The notes beneath the pieces are model-generated. The model was not told the origin of the DNA. It ran no database searches and saw only the letters and a program-made list of their open reading frames with translations. Shown piece by piece: positions 15,638-26,270 of a DNA stretch of 52,435 nt. Made by a program: the position numbers and the translations under genes. Numbering within the stretch: position 1 is the first letter of the stretch; every line of letters starts with the position of its first letter. Origin of the DNA: Pseudomonadota bacterium (GTDB lineage Bacteria; Pseudomonadota; Alphaproteobacteria; Kiloniellales; JACOMY01); assembly GCA_029781795.1 (NCBI GenBank), contig JAKOWB010000189.1:1-52435 (forward strand), read 5' to 3'.

Positions 15638-17074
15638 TCAGTCCGCCGCCCCGGCGAGGGGCGTATAGCCGAAGTCGGCGATGCCCAGCACCTTCGCCTC
15701 GCCGCCCATCCGCTCGATCGCCGCCGCCTGATCGCGGAAGGCGGCGGCGTTCGCCGCCTCGGGATCGACGATCTCGCGCAGTGCCGCCTCGCAGGCCGCG
15801 CGCTCGCGCGCATAGGCCGGGTCCTGCCCCAGGTCGCGGGATTCCAGCGGGTCCGCCTCGAGGTCGAAGAGCTCCGGCGGGTGGCCGACGTAGTGCACGT
15901 ACTTCCAGCGCCCCAGGCGCAGCAGGAAGAAGCCGGTGACCGAGCCACCGTCGTGATACTCGCTGAAGGCCGGGCGCTCCGGCGCGTCCGCCGCCTGCGC
16001 CAGGTCGACAAGGGAACGGCCGGGCAGCGCCTCCTCCTCCGCGTCGGGCTTCAGGCCCGCGGCCTGCAGCACGGTCGGATAGACGTCGATCAGCGAGGCC
16101 GGCGTGGTAACGCGGCGGCCGGCCGGCACGCCCGGCCCGGCGACGAGCATCGGCACGCCGGCCGAGTGCTCGTACATGGTCGACTTGGCCCAGAGGCTGT
16201 GGCCGCCCAGGGAATCGCCATGGTCGCTGGAGAACACGACCGTCGTGCTCTCGCGCTGGCCGCTCTCGTCCACCGCGCGCAGCACTTCGCCGATGCAGTC
16301 GTCGACGAAGGAGACGAGGCCGTAATAGGCGCGCCGCGCCGCCATCGCGCTCTCGGGCGTGAAGCGCTCGTCATAGGGCAGCGCCTGGACCAGGCGCTCG
16401 ATCACCGGATGGCGCGGGCCTTGCGCGCGCCACAGCGGCGCCGGCGGCAGGTCGACATTCTCGTAGAGCTTCAGGAAGGGCTCCGGCGCGATCAGCGGGA
16501 AGTGCGGCGAGACGAAAGAGACGAAGAGCGCGAAGGGCTCGTTCTTCTGCGCCGCGGCGCGGATCTCCGCCGCCGCCGCCCGGGCGATGCGCCGGTCGTA
16601 GCTGGTGTAGCTGGTCTCGCCGGCGCCGACCTCGACGCAGTAGTCGTAGCAGTCGAGCGAGACCGGCGGGTCGCGGCGCAGCACGGCGCGGGCCCAGCCG
16701 ATGCCATCCTTCACATGCAGCGGCTCGACCTCGCGGCTGAAGCCGTTGTCGTCCTTGCTGCTGCGGAAGTGCAGCTTGCCGACCGACAGCACCTCGCGTC
16801 CCGCGTCGCGCAGGCGGTGCGCCCAGCTGCGATAGTCGCCGCGATAGGGCTCGGCGCTGTCCCAGGCGCCGACCTGATGCACATGCTGGCCGGTGTGCAG
16901 GCTGGCCCGCGCCGGCACGCAGATCGGCGAGGGCGTGTAGGCGTCGGTGAAGAGCGCGCCGCGCGCGGCGAGGGCGTCGAGGTTCGGCGTCCGCGCGAAG
17001 CGGTCGCCGTAGCAGCCGAGGATGCCGCGCTGATGCTCGTCGTCCAGGATGACGAGGATGTTGTTCGGACGCAT
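15638..17074 (-). CDS. Sulfatase (alkaline phosphatase superfamily)
   Basis: A 478-residue enzyme. The metal-binding start VILDDEHQ (D11, D12) is followed by the sulfatase signature C52-V-P-A-R-ASLHTG, whose cysteine is converted to formylglycine. VVFSSDHGDSLGGH supplies further metal ligands, and YVHYVGHPPELFDLEADPLE in the C-terminal part is typical of choline/aryl-sulfatase-like enzymes. No signal peptide is seen, so it is probably cytoplasmic, as choline sulfatase is. The substrate cannot be told. No sulfatase-maturating enzyme is nearby. Two sulfatases occur in the window; this one is only distantly similar to 49444-51060. Confidence 0.9.
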   Translation of the reverse strand: MRPNNILVILDDEHQRGILGCYGDRFARTPNLDALAARGALFTDAYTPSPICVPARASLHTGQHVHQVGAWDSAEPYRGDYRSWAHRLRDAGREVLSVGKLHFRSSKDDNGFSREVEPLHVKDGIGWARAVLRRDPPVSLDCYDYCVEVGAGETSYTSYDRRIARAAAAEIRAAAQKNEPFALFVSFVSPHFPLIAPEPFLKLYENVDLPPAPLWRAQGPRHPVIERLVQALPYDERFTPESAMAARRAYYGLVSFVDDCIGEVLRAVDESGQRESTTVVFSSDHGDSLGGHSLWAKSTMYEHSAGVPMLVAGPGVPAGRRVTTPASLIDVYPTVLQAAGLKPDAEEEALPGRSLVDLAQAADAPERPAFSEYHDGGSVTGFFLLRLGRWKYVHYVGHPPELFDLEADPLESRDLGQDPAYARERAACEAALREIVDPEAANAAAFRDQAAAIERMGGEAKVLGIADFGYTPLAGAAD

Positions 17075-17143
17075 GGGCTCCTCAGGCTGTGGCGGGTCAG
17101 CTTAGCCGCCGCGCCCAGCCCTTCGCCATGCTTCTCGCGAGGG

Positions 17144-17668
17144 TCAGCCCCGCAGGCCGTCCCAGCGGTAGGCGTACTCCAGCAGCTTCGTGCCGGCGAA
17201 GGGTTCGACCTGCTCGGCGACGCGCTGGCCGCCCAGGCGCTCGTAAAAGAAGCGCGAGGGATTCTCCGCCAGCACCCAGAGGTAGGCATCGCCGTGCCCC
17301 TCGCGCGCCAGGCCGGCCAGCAGCGACCGCAGCAGCGCGCGGCCCAGGCCCTGCCCCTGCCAGTCGCTGGCGACGTAGAGCGTCTGGATCTCGCCCGACG
17401 CGGGCGGCGGTTTGTTGCGCGCGACGCCCCAGGAGCCGAAGCCCACGACCTCGCCCGCCGGGTTCGTCGCCACCAGCACGCCCTGTCCCTTGGGCACGCG
17501 GCGCAGCAGCTTCTTCCAGCGCAGCGCCTGGCCCTGCACCGACATGCCGAGCAGGTAGTGGTCCGGCACCAGCCCGGCATAGGTCGCGCGCCAGGTCTCG
17601 ACATGCACGCGGGCGATGGCCTCGGCGTCGTCCGGGCCGGCGGGGCGGACCGCGCCCTGGCCGATCAC
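17144..17668 (-). CDS. GNAT-family N-acetyltransferase
   Basis: A 174-residue acetyltransferase. GAVRPAGPDDAEAIARVHVETWRATYAGLVPD is a typical GNAT N-terminus, followed by the acetyl-CoA-binding motif A in IQTLYVASDWQGQGLGRALL and the C-terminal FFYERLGGQRV. The acceptor is unknown. It starts at a GTG (17668) overlapping the rsmB stop as GTGA, so it is translationally coupled to rsmB. The long open frame running upstream of this GTG is the wrong frame of rsmB. Confidence 0.88.
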   Translation of the reverse strand: MIGQGAVRPAGPDDAEAIARVHVETWRATYAGLVPDHYLLGMSVQGQALRWKKLLRRVPKGQGVLVATNPAGEVVGFGSWGVARNKPPPASGEIQTLYVASDWQGQGLGRALLRSLLAGLAREGHGDAYLWVLAENPSRFFYERLGGQRVAEQVEPFAGTKLLEYAYRWDGLRG

Positions 17669-18975
17669 GCCGCCGCCTCGGGCGCCACCCGCTCCAGGAT
17701 GGCGACGAAGAAGCCGTCGGTGCCGTGCACCTCGGGCCGCAGGGTCAGGCTGTCGCCCGCGCCGGCCGGCGGCGCGCCGCCGACGCTCTCGGTCCAGGCC
17801 GCCGCGATCGGCAGCGGGCGGAAGTCGGCGTGGCCGGCCAGGAAGCGCGCCACCTGCGCCTCGTTCTCCTCCGCCAGCAGCGAGCAGGTGACATAGGCGA
17901 TGCGTCCGCCCGGCTTCACCAGGCGCGCGGCGCTGTCCAGGATTTCGGCCTGCAGCGTTTCGATGCGCGCCAGCTCCTCGGGCTCGGTGCGCCAGCGCGC
18001 GTCGGGATTGCGGCGCCAGGCGCCGGTGCCGCTGCAGGGCGCGTCGACCAGCACGCGGTCGAAGCTGGCCTTGTGGCGCTTCACCCAGGGATCGCGGTGC
18101 GTCGAGAGCGGCCGGCGCGTGACGTTGTGCGCCCCGGCGCGGCGCAGGCGCTCGCCGGCGCGCTCCAGCCGCTTCTCGAGCACGTCGCTCGCGGTCAGCG
18201 AGCCCTTGTTCTCCATCTCGCCGGCCAGGGCCAGGGTCTTGCCGCCGGCGCCGGCGCAGAAGTCCATGACCCGCATGCCGGGCCGCGCGCCCAGCAGCAG
18301 CGCGGCGAGCTGCGAGCCCTCGTCCTGCCGCTCCACCAGGCCGCCCTTGAAGGCGGCGGTGTCGGCGACGTTGGGCCGTCCGGTGAGGCGCAGGCCGAGC
18401 GGCGACAGCGGCGTCGGCTGCGGGTGCAGTCCCTCGGCCACCAGCGCCTGGATCGCCGCCTCGCGCGTCGCCTTCAGCCGGTTGACCCGCAGGTCGAGCG
18501 GCGCCTCCTCGGCCAGCGCGGCGAGCGTCGGCTGCGCGTCGGGGCCGAACTTCGGCAGCAGCCAGTCGGGGCACTCGCCGGCCACGGCCGGCGGCTGCTC
18601 GCGGTGGTCCAGCGGCGCGCGCTCCAGCTTCTCCAGTCGCGATTTTTCCTTGGGCGCCAGCGGCTCCGGCCCGAAGCGCTGGCCGCTGCAGAGCTGCGCC
18701 ACGTCGCCGGCGCTGAGGCCGCCGACGATCACCAGCTCGGCCAGGGCGCGGCTCCGCTCGCTTTCGGCCAGGTGCACGCGCTGGCACCACCAGTCGAGGC
18801 GCGCGCGGCGGCGCAGCCGGTCATAGACCGCCTGGGTCAGGTGCCGCCGGTCTTTCGAGCCGATGTAGCGGCGGTCGCGCAGCCACTCGCTCACCACGGC
18901 GTCGGCCGGGCGCTTGTCGGCGGCGATGGCCTCGCTGAGTTCGATGGAAGCCTGCAGGAGGGCGGCGGGGGTCAT
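17665..18975 (-). CDS. rsmB: 16S rRNA m5C methyltransferase, RsmB/NOP family
   Basis: A 436-residue S-adenosylmethionine-dependent RNA cytosine-C5 methyltransferase. The N-terminal helical NusB-like region (about 1-75) is followed by the Rossmann domain. Motif I is VMDFCAGAGGKTLALA; motif IV is VLVDAPCSGTGAWRRNPD with the release cysteine; motif VI is VTCSLLAEENE with the nucleophile cysteine. RsmB methylates C967 of 16S rRNA in E. coli. It forms an overlapping pair with the GNAT gene downstream. In many alphaproteobacteria rsmB lies near guaA and guaB, as here. Confidence 0.92.
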   Translation of the reverse strand: MTPAALLQASIELSEAIAADKRPADAVVSEWLRDRRYIGSKDRRHLTQAVYDRLRRRARLDWWCQRVHLAESERSRALAELVIVGGLSAGDVAQLCSGQRFGPEPLAPKEKSRLEKLERAPLDHREQPPAVAGECPDWLLPKFGPDAQPTLAALAEEAPLDLRVNRLKATREAAIQALVAEGLHPQPTPLSPLGLRLTGRPNVADTAAFKGGLVERQDEGSQLAALLLGARPGMRVMDFCAGAGGKTLALAGEMENKGSLTASDVLEKRLERAGERLRRAGAHNVTRRPLSTHRDPWVKRHKASFDRVLVDAPCSGTGAWRRNPDARWRTEPEELARIETLQAEILDSAARLVKPGGRIAYVTCSLLAEENEAQVARFLAGHADFRPLPIAAAWTESVGGAPPAGAGDSLTLRPEVHGTDGFFVAILERVAPEAAA

Positions 18976-19023
18976 GCCGCTGTCATGGCAGGTGGGAAGG
19001 AGATTGTCATCTCCCCCCTCTGC

Positions 19024-19677
19024 CTACTCGTAAAGCTCGTTCCTGTAGTGCCACTCCAGGCCCTCGTCGGCGGCCTGGATCTCCTCCTCGCGCATCCGCT
19101 TCGCTTCCTCGGTCTGCTCCAGGATCATGCGGGCGAGGCCGGGCAGCGTTTGGCGCGGCACCTGGGCCGCGGGGTCCCAGAGGCGCGCGCGGCGGAAAGC
19201 CTTGGCGCAGTGGAAGAAGACCTCATCCACGGCGACGACGATGCCGCACTTCGGCGCCTTGCCCTGCATCTCCAGCCCGGCCAGCAGCGCGGGATCGCGT
19301 GTCAGCCGCGCCTTGCCGTTGACGCGCAGCGTGTCGTCGAAGCCGGGAATCAGGAACAGCAGGCCGACCGAAGGGTTGGCCAGGATGTTGCTCAGGCTGT
19401 CGAGGCGGTTGTTGCCCGAGCGGTCGGGGATCAGCAGGTGGCGCTCGTCGATCACGCGCACGAAGCCCGACGGATCGCCGCGCGGCGAGACGTCGGCCGG
19501 CCCGCCCGGCGCCTGCGTCGCCAGGGTCAGGAAGGGCGACAGGGCGATGAAGCTGCGCGCGTGCTTGTCGAGGAAGCCGATCGACTTGCGCAGCGCCAGG
19601 CCTTCGGCCTGGCCATAGAGGGCGCGCAGCGCCGCCTCGTCGGCGATGTCGAAGCTCTGGCCGCCATCGGCGCTCAT
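19024..19677 (-). CDS. Pyridoxamine 5'-phosphate oxidase-like FMN-binding flavoprotein
   Basis: A 217-residue protein with a split-barrel PNPOx fold: FLTLATQAPGGPADVSPRGDPSGFVRVIDERHLLIPDRSGNNRLDSLSNIL, then VGLLFLIPGFDDTLRVNGKARL. This subgroup (PPOX-class flavoproteins) is distinct from PdxH, and its substrate is usually unknown. AAGGAG six bases before the ATG supports the start at 19677; the much longer upstream open frame is antisense to the LpxR-like gene. Its start is divergent from that gene with a 123-base spacer. Confidence 0.85.
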   Translation of the reverse strand: MSADGGQSFDIADEAALRALYGQAEGLALRKSIGFLDKHARSFIALSPFLTLATQAPGGPADVSPRGDPSGFVRVIDERHLLIPDRSGNNRLDSLSNILANPSVGLLFLIPGFDDTLRVNGKARLTRDPALLAGLEMQGKAPKCGIVVAVDEVFFHCAKAFRRARLWDPAAQVPRQTLPGLARMILEQTEEAKRMREEEIQAADEGLEWHYRNELYE

Positions 19678-19800
19678 GAACCGCTCCTTTGCGAATGATT
19701 CGCGTGCCACCAGGGTAGCGGCCGGAACCCATCGCGGCCAGGGGCGTTTCGTGGGGCAGTGCAGGTGCGAACGCGCGCCCCGTATCCGAGAGGTCCCCCG

Positions 19801-20823
19801 ATGACGCTGCGCCGCCTGCCGCTGCTCCTGACCGCCTCGCTGTTCTCGGCGGCGCCCGCGCTGGCGGACGACTATTCGCCCTCGCTCACCATCCAGGTGG
19901 AGAACGACTGGTTCGCCAAGGCGGCCGGCGTGCAGTCCGACCGCGACTACTCGACCGGCATCCGCATCAACTACATGACCGATCCCATCGCCATGCCGGA
20001 GTGGGTGCGCGGCCTGGACCTGCCGAGCTTCATCGGCTCGCAGGGCAACAAGCGCATCCGGCGTCTCGGCATCTCGATCAACCAGAACATCTACACGCCC
20101 GAGGACACGACGAAGGCCGATCCCGACCCCGACGACCGGCCCTACGCCGCCTGGCTCTACGGCGGCCTGGCGCTGCAGACCATCGTCTATCAGGACGACG
20201 AGCCGATCCGCATGGACACGATGGAGGTCTCGCTCGGCGTGGTCGGCCCCTGGGCGCTGGGCGAGGAGCTGCAGAACAACTTCCACGACGCCATCGGCCA
20301 GGACGAGACCAGCGGCTGGTCGCACCAGCTCGACAACGAGCCGGCGCTGCAGCTCACCTACGAGCGGCGCTGGCGCACCGGCGCGTGGGAGTTCGTCCCG
20401 CCGCTGGGGCTGGAGACCGACTTCGTGCCCTATGCCGGCTTCGGCCTCGGCAATGTGCTGGTCTATGGCTCGGCCGGCGGCATCGTGCGCATCGGCCAGG
20501 ACCTGCACAAGGACTTCGGCCCGCCGCGCGCCCGCCCGGCGCTGCCCGGCTCCGACGCCTTCAACAACGAGGGGATCTCCTGGTACCTCTTCGCCGGCCT
20601 CGAGGGCCAGGCGGTGGGCCACAACATCTTCCTCGACGGCAATACTTTCCGCGACAGCCCCAGCGTCGACCGCTATCCCTGGGTGGCCGAGGGCCAGGCC
20701 GGCATCGCCTTCTTCATCGACGACGTGCGCATCGCCTACACCCACGTGCTGAAGAGCCCGGAGTTCGAGGAGCGCAACCGCTGGCAGCAGTACGGCTCCC
20801 TCAGCCTCGGCTTCAGTTTCTGA
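19801..20823 (+). CDS. LpxR-like lipid A 3'-O-deacylase, outer membrane
   Basis: A 340-residue protein. A signal peptide of about 22 residues ends ALADDYSP. The mature part has alternating beta-barrel strands ending in phenylalanine (SLSLGFSF). The DUF2219/LpxR pattern is present: VENDWF (N35, D36), then [12 protein letters not shown], and NNFHDAIGQ with a histidine in the expected central region. In Salmonella LpxR the N, D and H residues form the calcium-dependent active site that removes the 3' acyloxyacyl group of lipid A. Activity here is inferred from these residues. It is convergent with guaB, with a large hairpin between. An upstream in-frame start would lengthen the signal region, so the ATG at 19801 is preferred. 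Confidence 0.85.
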   Translation: MTLRRLPLLLTASLFSAAPALADDYSPSLTIQVENDWFAKAAGVQSDRDYSTGIRINYMTDPIAMPEWVRGLDLPSFIGSQGNKRIRRLGISINQNIYTPEDTTKADPDPDDRPYAAWLYGGLALQTIVYQDDEPIRMDTMEVSLGVVGPWALGEELQNNFHDAIGQDETSGWSHQLDNEPALQLTYERRWRTGAWEFVPPLGLETDFVPYAGFGLGNVLVYGSAGGIVRIGQDLHKDFGPPRARPALPGSDAFNNEGISWYLFAGLEGQAVGHNIFLDGNTFRDSPSVDRYPWVAEGQAGIAFFIDDVRIAYTHVLKSPEFEERNRWQQYGSLSLGFSF

Positions 20824-20834
20824 CGGAACGCCGT

Positions 20835-20905
20835 CGGGGCGAAGGGCCCCTTAGGTCCGCTGCCTACCAGCACCCGCGGCAGCCGACCGAAGGCCCTTCG
20901 TCCCG
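20835..20905. terminator. Long inverted repeat between convergent lpxR-like gene and guaB
   Basis: Arms 20835-20848 and 20892-20905 pair over 14 positions with one G-T, with a 43-base loop. The arms contain GCGAAGGGCC and GGCCCTTCG. The position between two stop codons suggests a bidirectional transcript end, but no T-tract follows. Confidence 0.4.
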
Positions 20906-20926
20906 CGGCGGATGCGATGCGGCGGC

Positions 20927-23347
<2,421 letters not shown>

Positions 23348-23351
<4 letters not shown>

Positions 23352-24442
23352 AGGGCCTCGCGCACGGACGGCGTCTCCCACAGGCGGGGCGGCGGCTCGC
23401 TGGCCCGCCGCATCAGGGTATAGAGGATGCCCTCGCGCACGCCGCGGTCGGCGACGCGCAGGCGACCCACCGGCCAGGAGCGGCAGATCGCCTTGAGGAT
23501 GGCGCAGCCCGCCGCCACCAGGTCGGCGCGTTGCTGGCCGATGCAGGGGTGCTGCGCCCGGCCCTCCAGGGTCATGCCCAGGATACGCTCGGTCACGCCC
23601 TCGATGGTGCAGAATTCCAGCATCGCGCCATCGACCTGGCTGCGGTCGTAGCGCGGCAGCTCCAGGTGCACGCCGGTCAGGGTGGTGACCGTGCCGCTGG
23701 TGCCCAGCATCTGCACCGCGCCGGCGACCACGCGGGCGTCGAGCTGCGTCTCGGCGCGGAAGGGCGCCAGCGCGGCATAGACCTCCTCCACCACCTCGGC
23801 GAAGCCGGCGGGCTCGCCGGTGGCATGGCCATAGCGATCGGCCAGGGTCACCACGCCGAAGGGCAGCGAGGCCAGGGCGCGCACCTGGGCGCCGGGCACG
23901 CCGCCGCCGCGCTCGACGCCGAGTTCCAGCCAGGCGACCTCGGTCGAGCCGCCGCCGATGTCGAAGACCAGGGCGTTCGGGATGGCCGGGTCGAGCAGCG
24001 GGGCGCAGCCGATCAGCGCCAGTTCCGCCTCCTCGCGTGCCGGAATGATCTCGAGCTGCAGGCCGGTCTCGCGCTCCACCCGCTCGATGAAGGCGTGGCA
24101 GTTTCCGGCGCGACGGCAGGCCTCGGTCGCCACCGCGCGGGCGCGGGTCACCCGGCGCCGGCGCATCTTCGAGGCGCAGATGCGCAGCGCCTCCAGCGTC
24201 CTGGCGATGGCGGGTTCGGAGAGGTGGCCCGAGGCGACGATCCCCTCGCCCAGGCGCACGATGCGCGAGAAGGCGTCGATCACCCGGAAGCCCTCGGGCG
24301 AGGGCCGGGCGATCAGCAGCCGGCAGTAGTTGGTGCCGAGATCCAGCGCGGCGTAGACGTCGCGATACGACGTCCCACCGCGCCGGCGGCTCCAGCCCCC
24401 GGTCGGGCGCGCTCTTCCAGCGTAGACCACCCTCGTTTCCAT
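23348..24442 (-). CDS. Ppx/GppA-family phosphatase
   Basis: A 364-residue exopolyphosphatase / guanosine pentaphosphatase-family protein with an ASKHA fold. [16 protein letters not shown] is the phosphate-1 motif, [11 protein letters not shown] and [13 protein letters not shown] follow, [15 protein letters not shown] is phosphate-2, and [16 protein letters not shown] is the adenosine-type motif. It is about the length of the short alphaproteobacterial form without the long C-terminal domain of E. coli Ppx. It acts on polyphosphate and/or pppGpp; which one cannot be told. It is coupled to rlmE by overlap, and its 5' region is divergent from the FNR-box small genes. A basic leader of about 30 residues precedes the first motif. 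Confidence 0.92.
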
Positions 24443-24591
24443 CCCGGCGGACGTCCTTGCCGCCTCTCCCGATGACCCGGAGGGGGGCGGCGTCCTGCCA
24501 CTTGTTATCGTTGCTCAAAAGCATGATAGCCGGGTCTCCGGCGCCCCGGCCAGCCCGCACCGCACGGCGTGCGCCCTCCGGTGGTGCCTTC

Positions 24592-24605
24592 TTGACCCAT
24601 GTCAA
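24592..24605 (+). promoter_or_regulatory. Perfect FNR/FixK/Dnr-type box
   Basis: TTGAC-CCAT-GTCAA is a perfect 5-4-5 dyad identical to the consensus half-sites of the FNR/FixK/Dnr family. Its centre is 73 bases before the ATG at 24672. A -10-like TATTAC (24633-24638) would place the transcript start near 24645, so the box sits close to the -41.5 activating position. It faces the small-protein gene; the divergent ppx start is 150 bases away on the other side. Confidence 0.7.
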
Positions 24606-24671
24606 AGCCCGGAACGGATAGGGAAGCGAAACTATTACAGTGACAAACCAGAAGACCCAGGAGGAGACGTC

Positions 24672-24962
24672 ATGCTGAACTGGCACGACTGCCTCGGCTT
24701 CTCCGAGCTGACCGAGGCCGAGATCGAAGCGATCGCCCTGCACGAGCACCTGCCGCGCCTCGCGGCCCTGGCGCTGGGCGAATACCTGGTTCACTGCCCC
24801 GACGGCTGTACCCGGGTGAAGCGGATGATCCTCGACGACATCGAGGCGGCGCATGCCCGGCACGACCACATGGAGGTGCTGAAGCTGCGCTTGGCCCTCA
24901 ACCACTTCGTCAAGGAGCATGGCAAGCAGCTGGCCGAGTGCGAGGCCGCGGCCAAAGACTGA
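24672..24962 (+). CDS. Small helical protein of unknown function, FNR-box linked (paralogue 1)
   Basis: A 96-residue, acidic, probably all-helical protein without signal peptide or membrane segment. It opens [18 protein letters not shown] and contains [27 protein letters not shown] and [14 protein letters not shown]. About a third of its positions match the next gene product, including W4, DC, L..E.E, LA.LAL..YL...CP, ILDD and LKLAL..F. I do not recognise a named family. A strong Shine-Dalgarno AGGAGGA lies seven bases before the ATG, and the upstream FNR/FixK-type box suggests expression under low oxygen or nitrosative conditions. The histidines (H5, H29, H31, H51, H71, H73) are not conserved in the paralogue, which argues against a shared metal site. 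Confidence 0.75.
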   Translation: MLNWHDCLGFSELTEAEIEAIALHEHLPRLAALALGEYLVHCPDGCTRVKRMILDDIEAAHARHDHMEVLKLRLALNHFVKEHGKQLAECEAAAKD

Positions 24963-24965
24963 GTG

Positions 24966-25017
24966 CCTTCGCGCCGGCGCCAGAGTATTCTTTTAGGCAG
25001 CCGCGGCGGCGCGAAGG
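24966..25017 (+). promoter_or_regulatory. Perfect 11-base hairpin covering the second small gene's ribosome binding site
   Basis: CCTTCGCGCCG (24966-24976) pairs perfectly with CGGCGCGAAGG (25007-25017), with a 30-base loop containing a T-rich stretch. The 3' arm includes four bases of the Shine-Dalgarno AAGGAG (25014-25019) of the gene at 25027. The hairpin could lower translation of the second gene, protect the upstream message, or attenuate transcription. Confidence 0.5.
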
Positions 25018-25026
25018 AGCCTTGGC

Positions 25027-25299
25027 ATGCTGGGTTGGAAGGATTGTGTCGAACAGTCGACGTTGAGCGAGAGCGAGGGCGTGGTCGCGCGGCAAGGCGG
25101 CGACCTGCAGCAGCTCGCGGTACTGGAGCTTGAGCACTATCTGGCGACCTGCCCGGTCAGTGGTCAGAACTTCCTGCGGCCGACCATCCTGGACGACCTG
25201 CGCACGGCGGAATCGCGGGGCGACCGGCGCCGCGTCGTGACGCTGAAGCTGGCCCTGCAGCGCTTCATCCAGGTCAACCGGCCGCAGGGCGCGGCCTGA
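25027..25299 (+). CDS. Small helical protein of unknown function (paralogue 2)
   Basis: A 90-residue protein, tandem paralogue of the preceding gene: MLGWKDCVEQSTLSESEG, LQQLAVLELEHYLATCP, TILDDLRTAESRGD, TLKLALQRFIQVN. No signal peptide, membrane segment or known motif. AAGGAG seven bases before the ATG is partly inside a hairpin arm. The gap to paralogue 1 is 64 bases with no promoter visible, so one transcript driven by the FNR/FixK-type box is likely. Probable role in the same low-oxygen regulon (inference only). Confidence 0.75.
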   Translation: MLGWKDCVEQSTLSESEGVVARQGGDLQQLAVLELEHYLATCPVSGQNFLRPTILDDLRTAESRGDRRRVVTLKLALQRFIQVNRPQGAA

Positions 25300-25300
25300 C

Positions 25301-25320
25301 CGGGCCTGCAAAGGCCCGTT
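25301..25320 (+). terminator. Weak terminator hairpin after small-protein pair
   Basis: CGGGCCT-GCAA-AGGCCCG (25301-25318) follows the stop codon directly, with only two T after it. A seven-base GC-rich stem with a tetraloop is consistent with a transcript 3' end. Confidence 0.5.
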
Positions 25321-25391
25321 GCAATGCGGGGGCGGAGCCGCTAGACAGTGCCCCCGCGCGGCGCCCCCTTGAGGGCAGCCGGCCGTCCCGT

Positions 25392-25465
25392 TGGGGGATA
25401 GTTTAGCGGTAGAACTCCCGGCTCTGACCCGGGCAGCCCTGGTTCGAATCCAGGTCCCCCAGCCA
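25392..25465 (+). tRNA. tRNA-Gln (anticodon CUG), CCA encoded
   Basis: A 74-base cloverleaf. The acceptor stem TGGGGGA pairs with TCCCCCA, followed by discriminator G and encoded CCA. The D arm carries AGCGGTAGA. The anticodon stem CCCGG/CCGGG encloses loop CTCTGAC with anticodon CTG at 25424-25426, and the T arm is CCTGGTTCGAATCCAGG. It reads CAG codons, which dominate Gln usage in this GC-rich segment. No duplicated 3' end is seen nearby, so there is no sign of integration here. Confidence 0.95.
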
Positions 25466-25619
25466 AAATTCCCTGCCACCAGCATCCCCTGCCGCCGACA
25501 GCCTCTGCCGCCGTCCGCGCCGCACCGCGCGCCGCAGATGCTGGCGCCGCCGTGCAAGGCCGGGCCGCCGCTGGCCGGCCATGAGCATGGCCCTCGTTGC
25601 CGCTGCCGGCCTCGGCCCT

Positions 25620-26270
25620 TCACCCGCTCCAGTTCGCCGGGCCCTGGCACCGCTCGCCGAGCAGCGGTTCGGGATCGCGGCCGATGCGCGCACAGAGGTC
25701 GCGGAAGGCCGCCGCGCGCGCCCCCGGCTCCTCCTCCGCGAAGCGCAGGAAGAAGGGCCGCTGGGCCCAGTCGAAGGGCTCGGCCGCCTGCCCGTGCAGG
25801 AAGCAGAGCAGCGCCGCCAGGTGCACCGCCACTTCGCCCTCCCGCCGCAGCAGGGCGCGCAGCAGCAGGTCCGTCACGGCCGGCGGATGATATTCCTGCG
25901 CCGTCTCAAGAGCCTCGCTCAAACCATTGAAAAAGGTCGCATCCTCGAGCGCGCGGCGTATGCCCAACAGGCGCTCGCCGTCGCTCAGCAGGGCACCGCC
26001 ATGGCGCAGCGCCGCGCCCCGTACGGCAGGGTCGGCGTGGCGCAGGGCCGCCTGCATGGCATGGCGCGCGGCCGGGGTACCAAGTGCCGCCAGTGCCTCC
26101 AGATCGCACCACGTCGGCGGGTCGCGCGCCAGCAGGGCCGCCTCGACCGCGGCGCGCTCCTCGGCCGTCATCTCGGCCAGGGATTCCAGGTCATAGCCGA
26201 TGCCGTCGCGCCAGCGCTCGACGTCACGCACCATGGAGGCCCGGAAACGCTCGACCGCCGCCTGGCTCAT
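25620..26270 (-). CDS. Helical-repeat (HEAT-like) protein of unknown function
   Basis: A 216-residue, Ala/Leu-rich helical protein. Units such as LEALAALGTPAARHAMQAALRHADPAVRGAALR resemble HEAT/armadillo repeats, and the C-terminal part ends PEPLLGERCQGPANWSG. No catalytic motif or targeting signal. It starts at an ATG overlapping the stop of the preceding membrane-protein gene (ATGA), so the two are translationally coupled and may act together. Confidence 0.75.
   Translation of the reverse strand: MSQAAVERFRASMVRDVERWRDGIGYDLESLAEMTAEERAAVEAALLARDPPTWCDLEALAALGTPAARHAMQAALRHADPAVRGAALRHGGALLSDGERLLGIRRALEDATFFNGLSEALETAQEYHPPAVTDLLLRALLRREGEVAVHLAALLCFLHGQAAEPFDWAQRPFFLRFAEEEPGARAAAFRDLCARIGRDPEPLLGERCQGPANWSG

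Noticed and set aside
17144..18790. A possible rsmB-acetyltransferase fusion of 548 codons
   Set aside because: The upstream part of this frame is the shifted frame of rsmB. The acetyltransferase starts at the GTG at 17668.
25392..25465. tRNA-Gln as an integration site
   Set aside because: No duplicate of its 3' end or foreign DNA is seen next to it.
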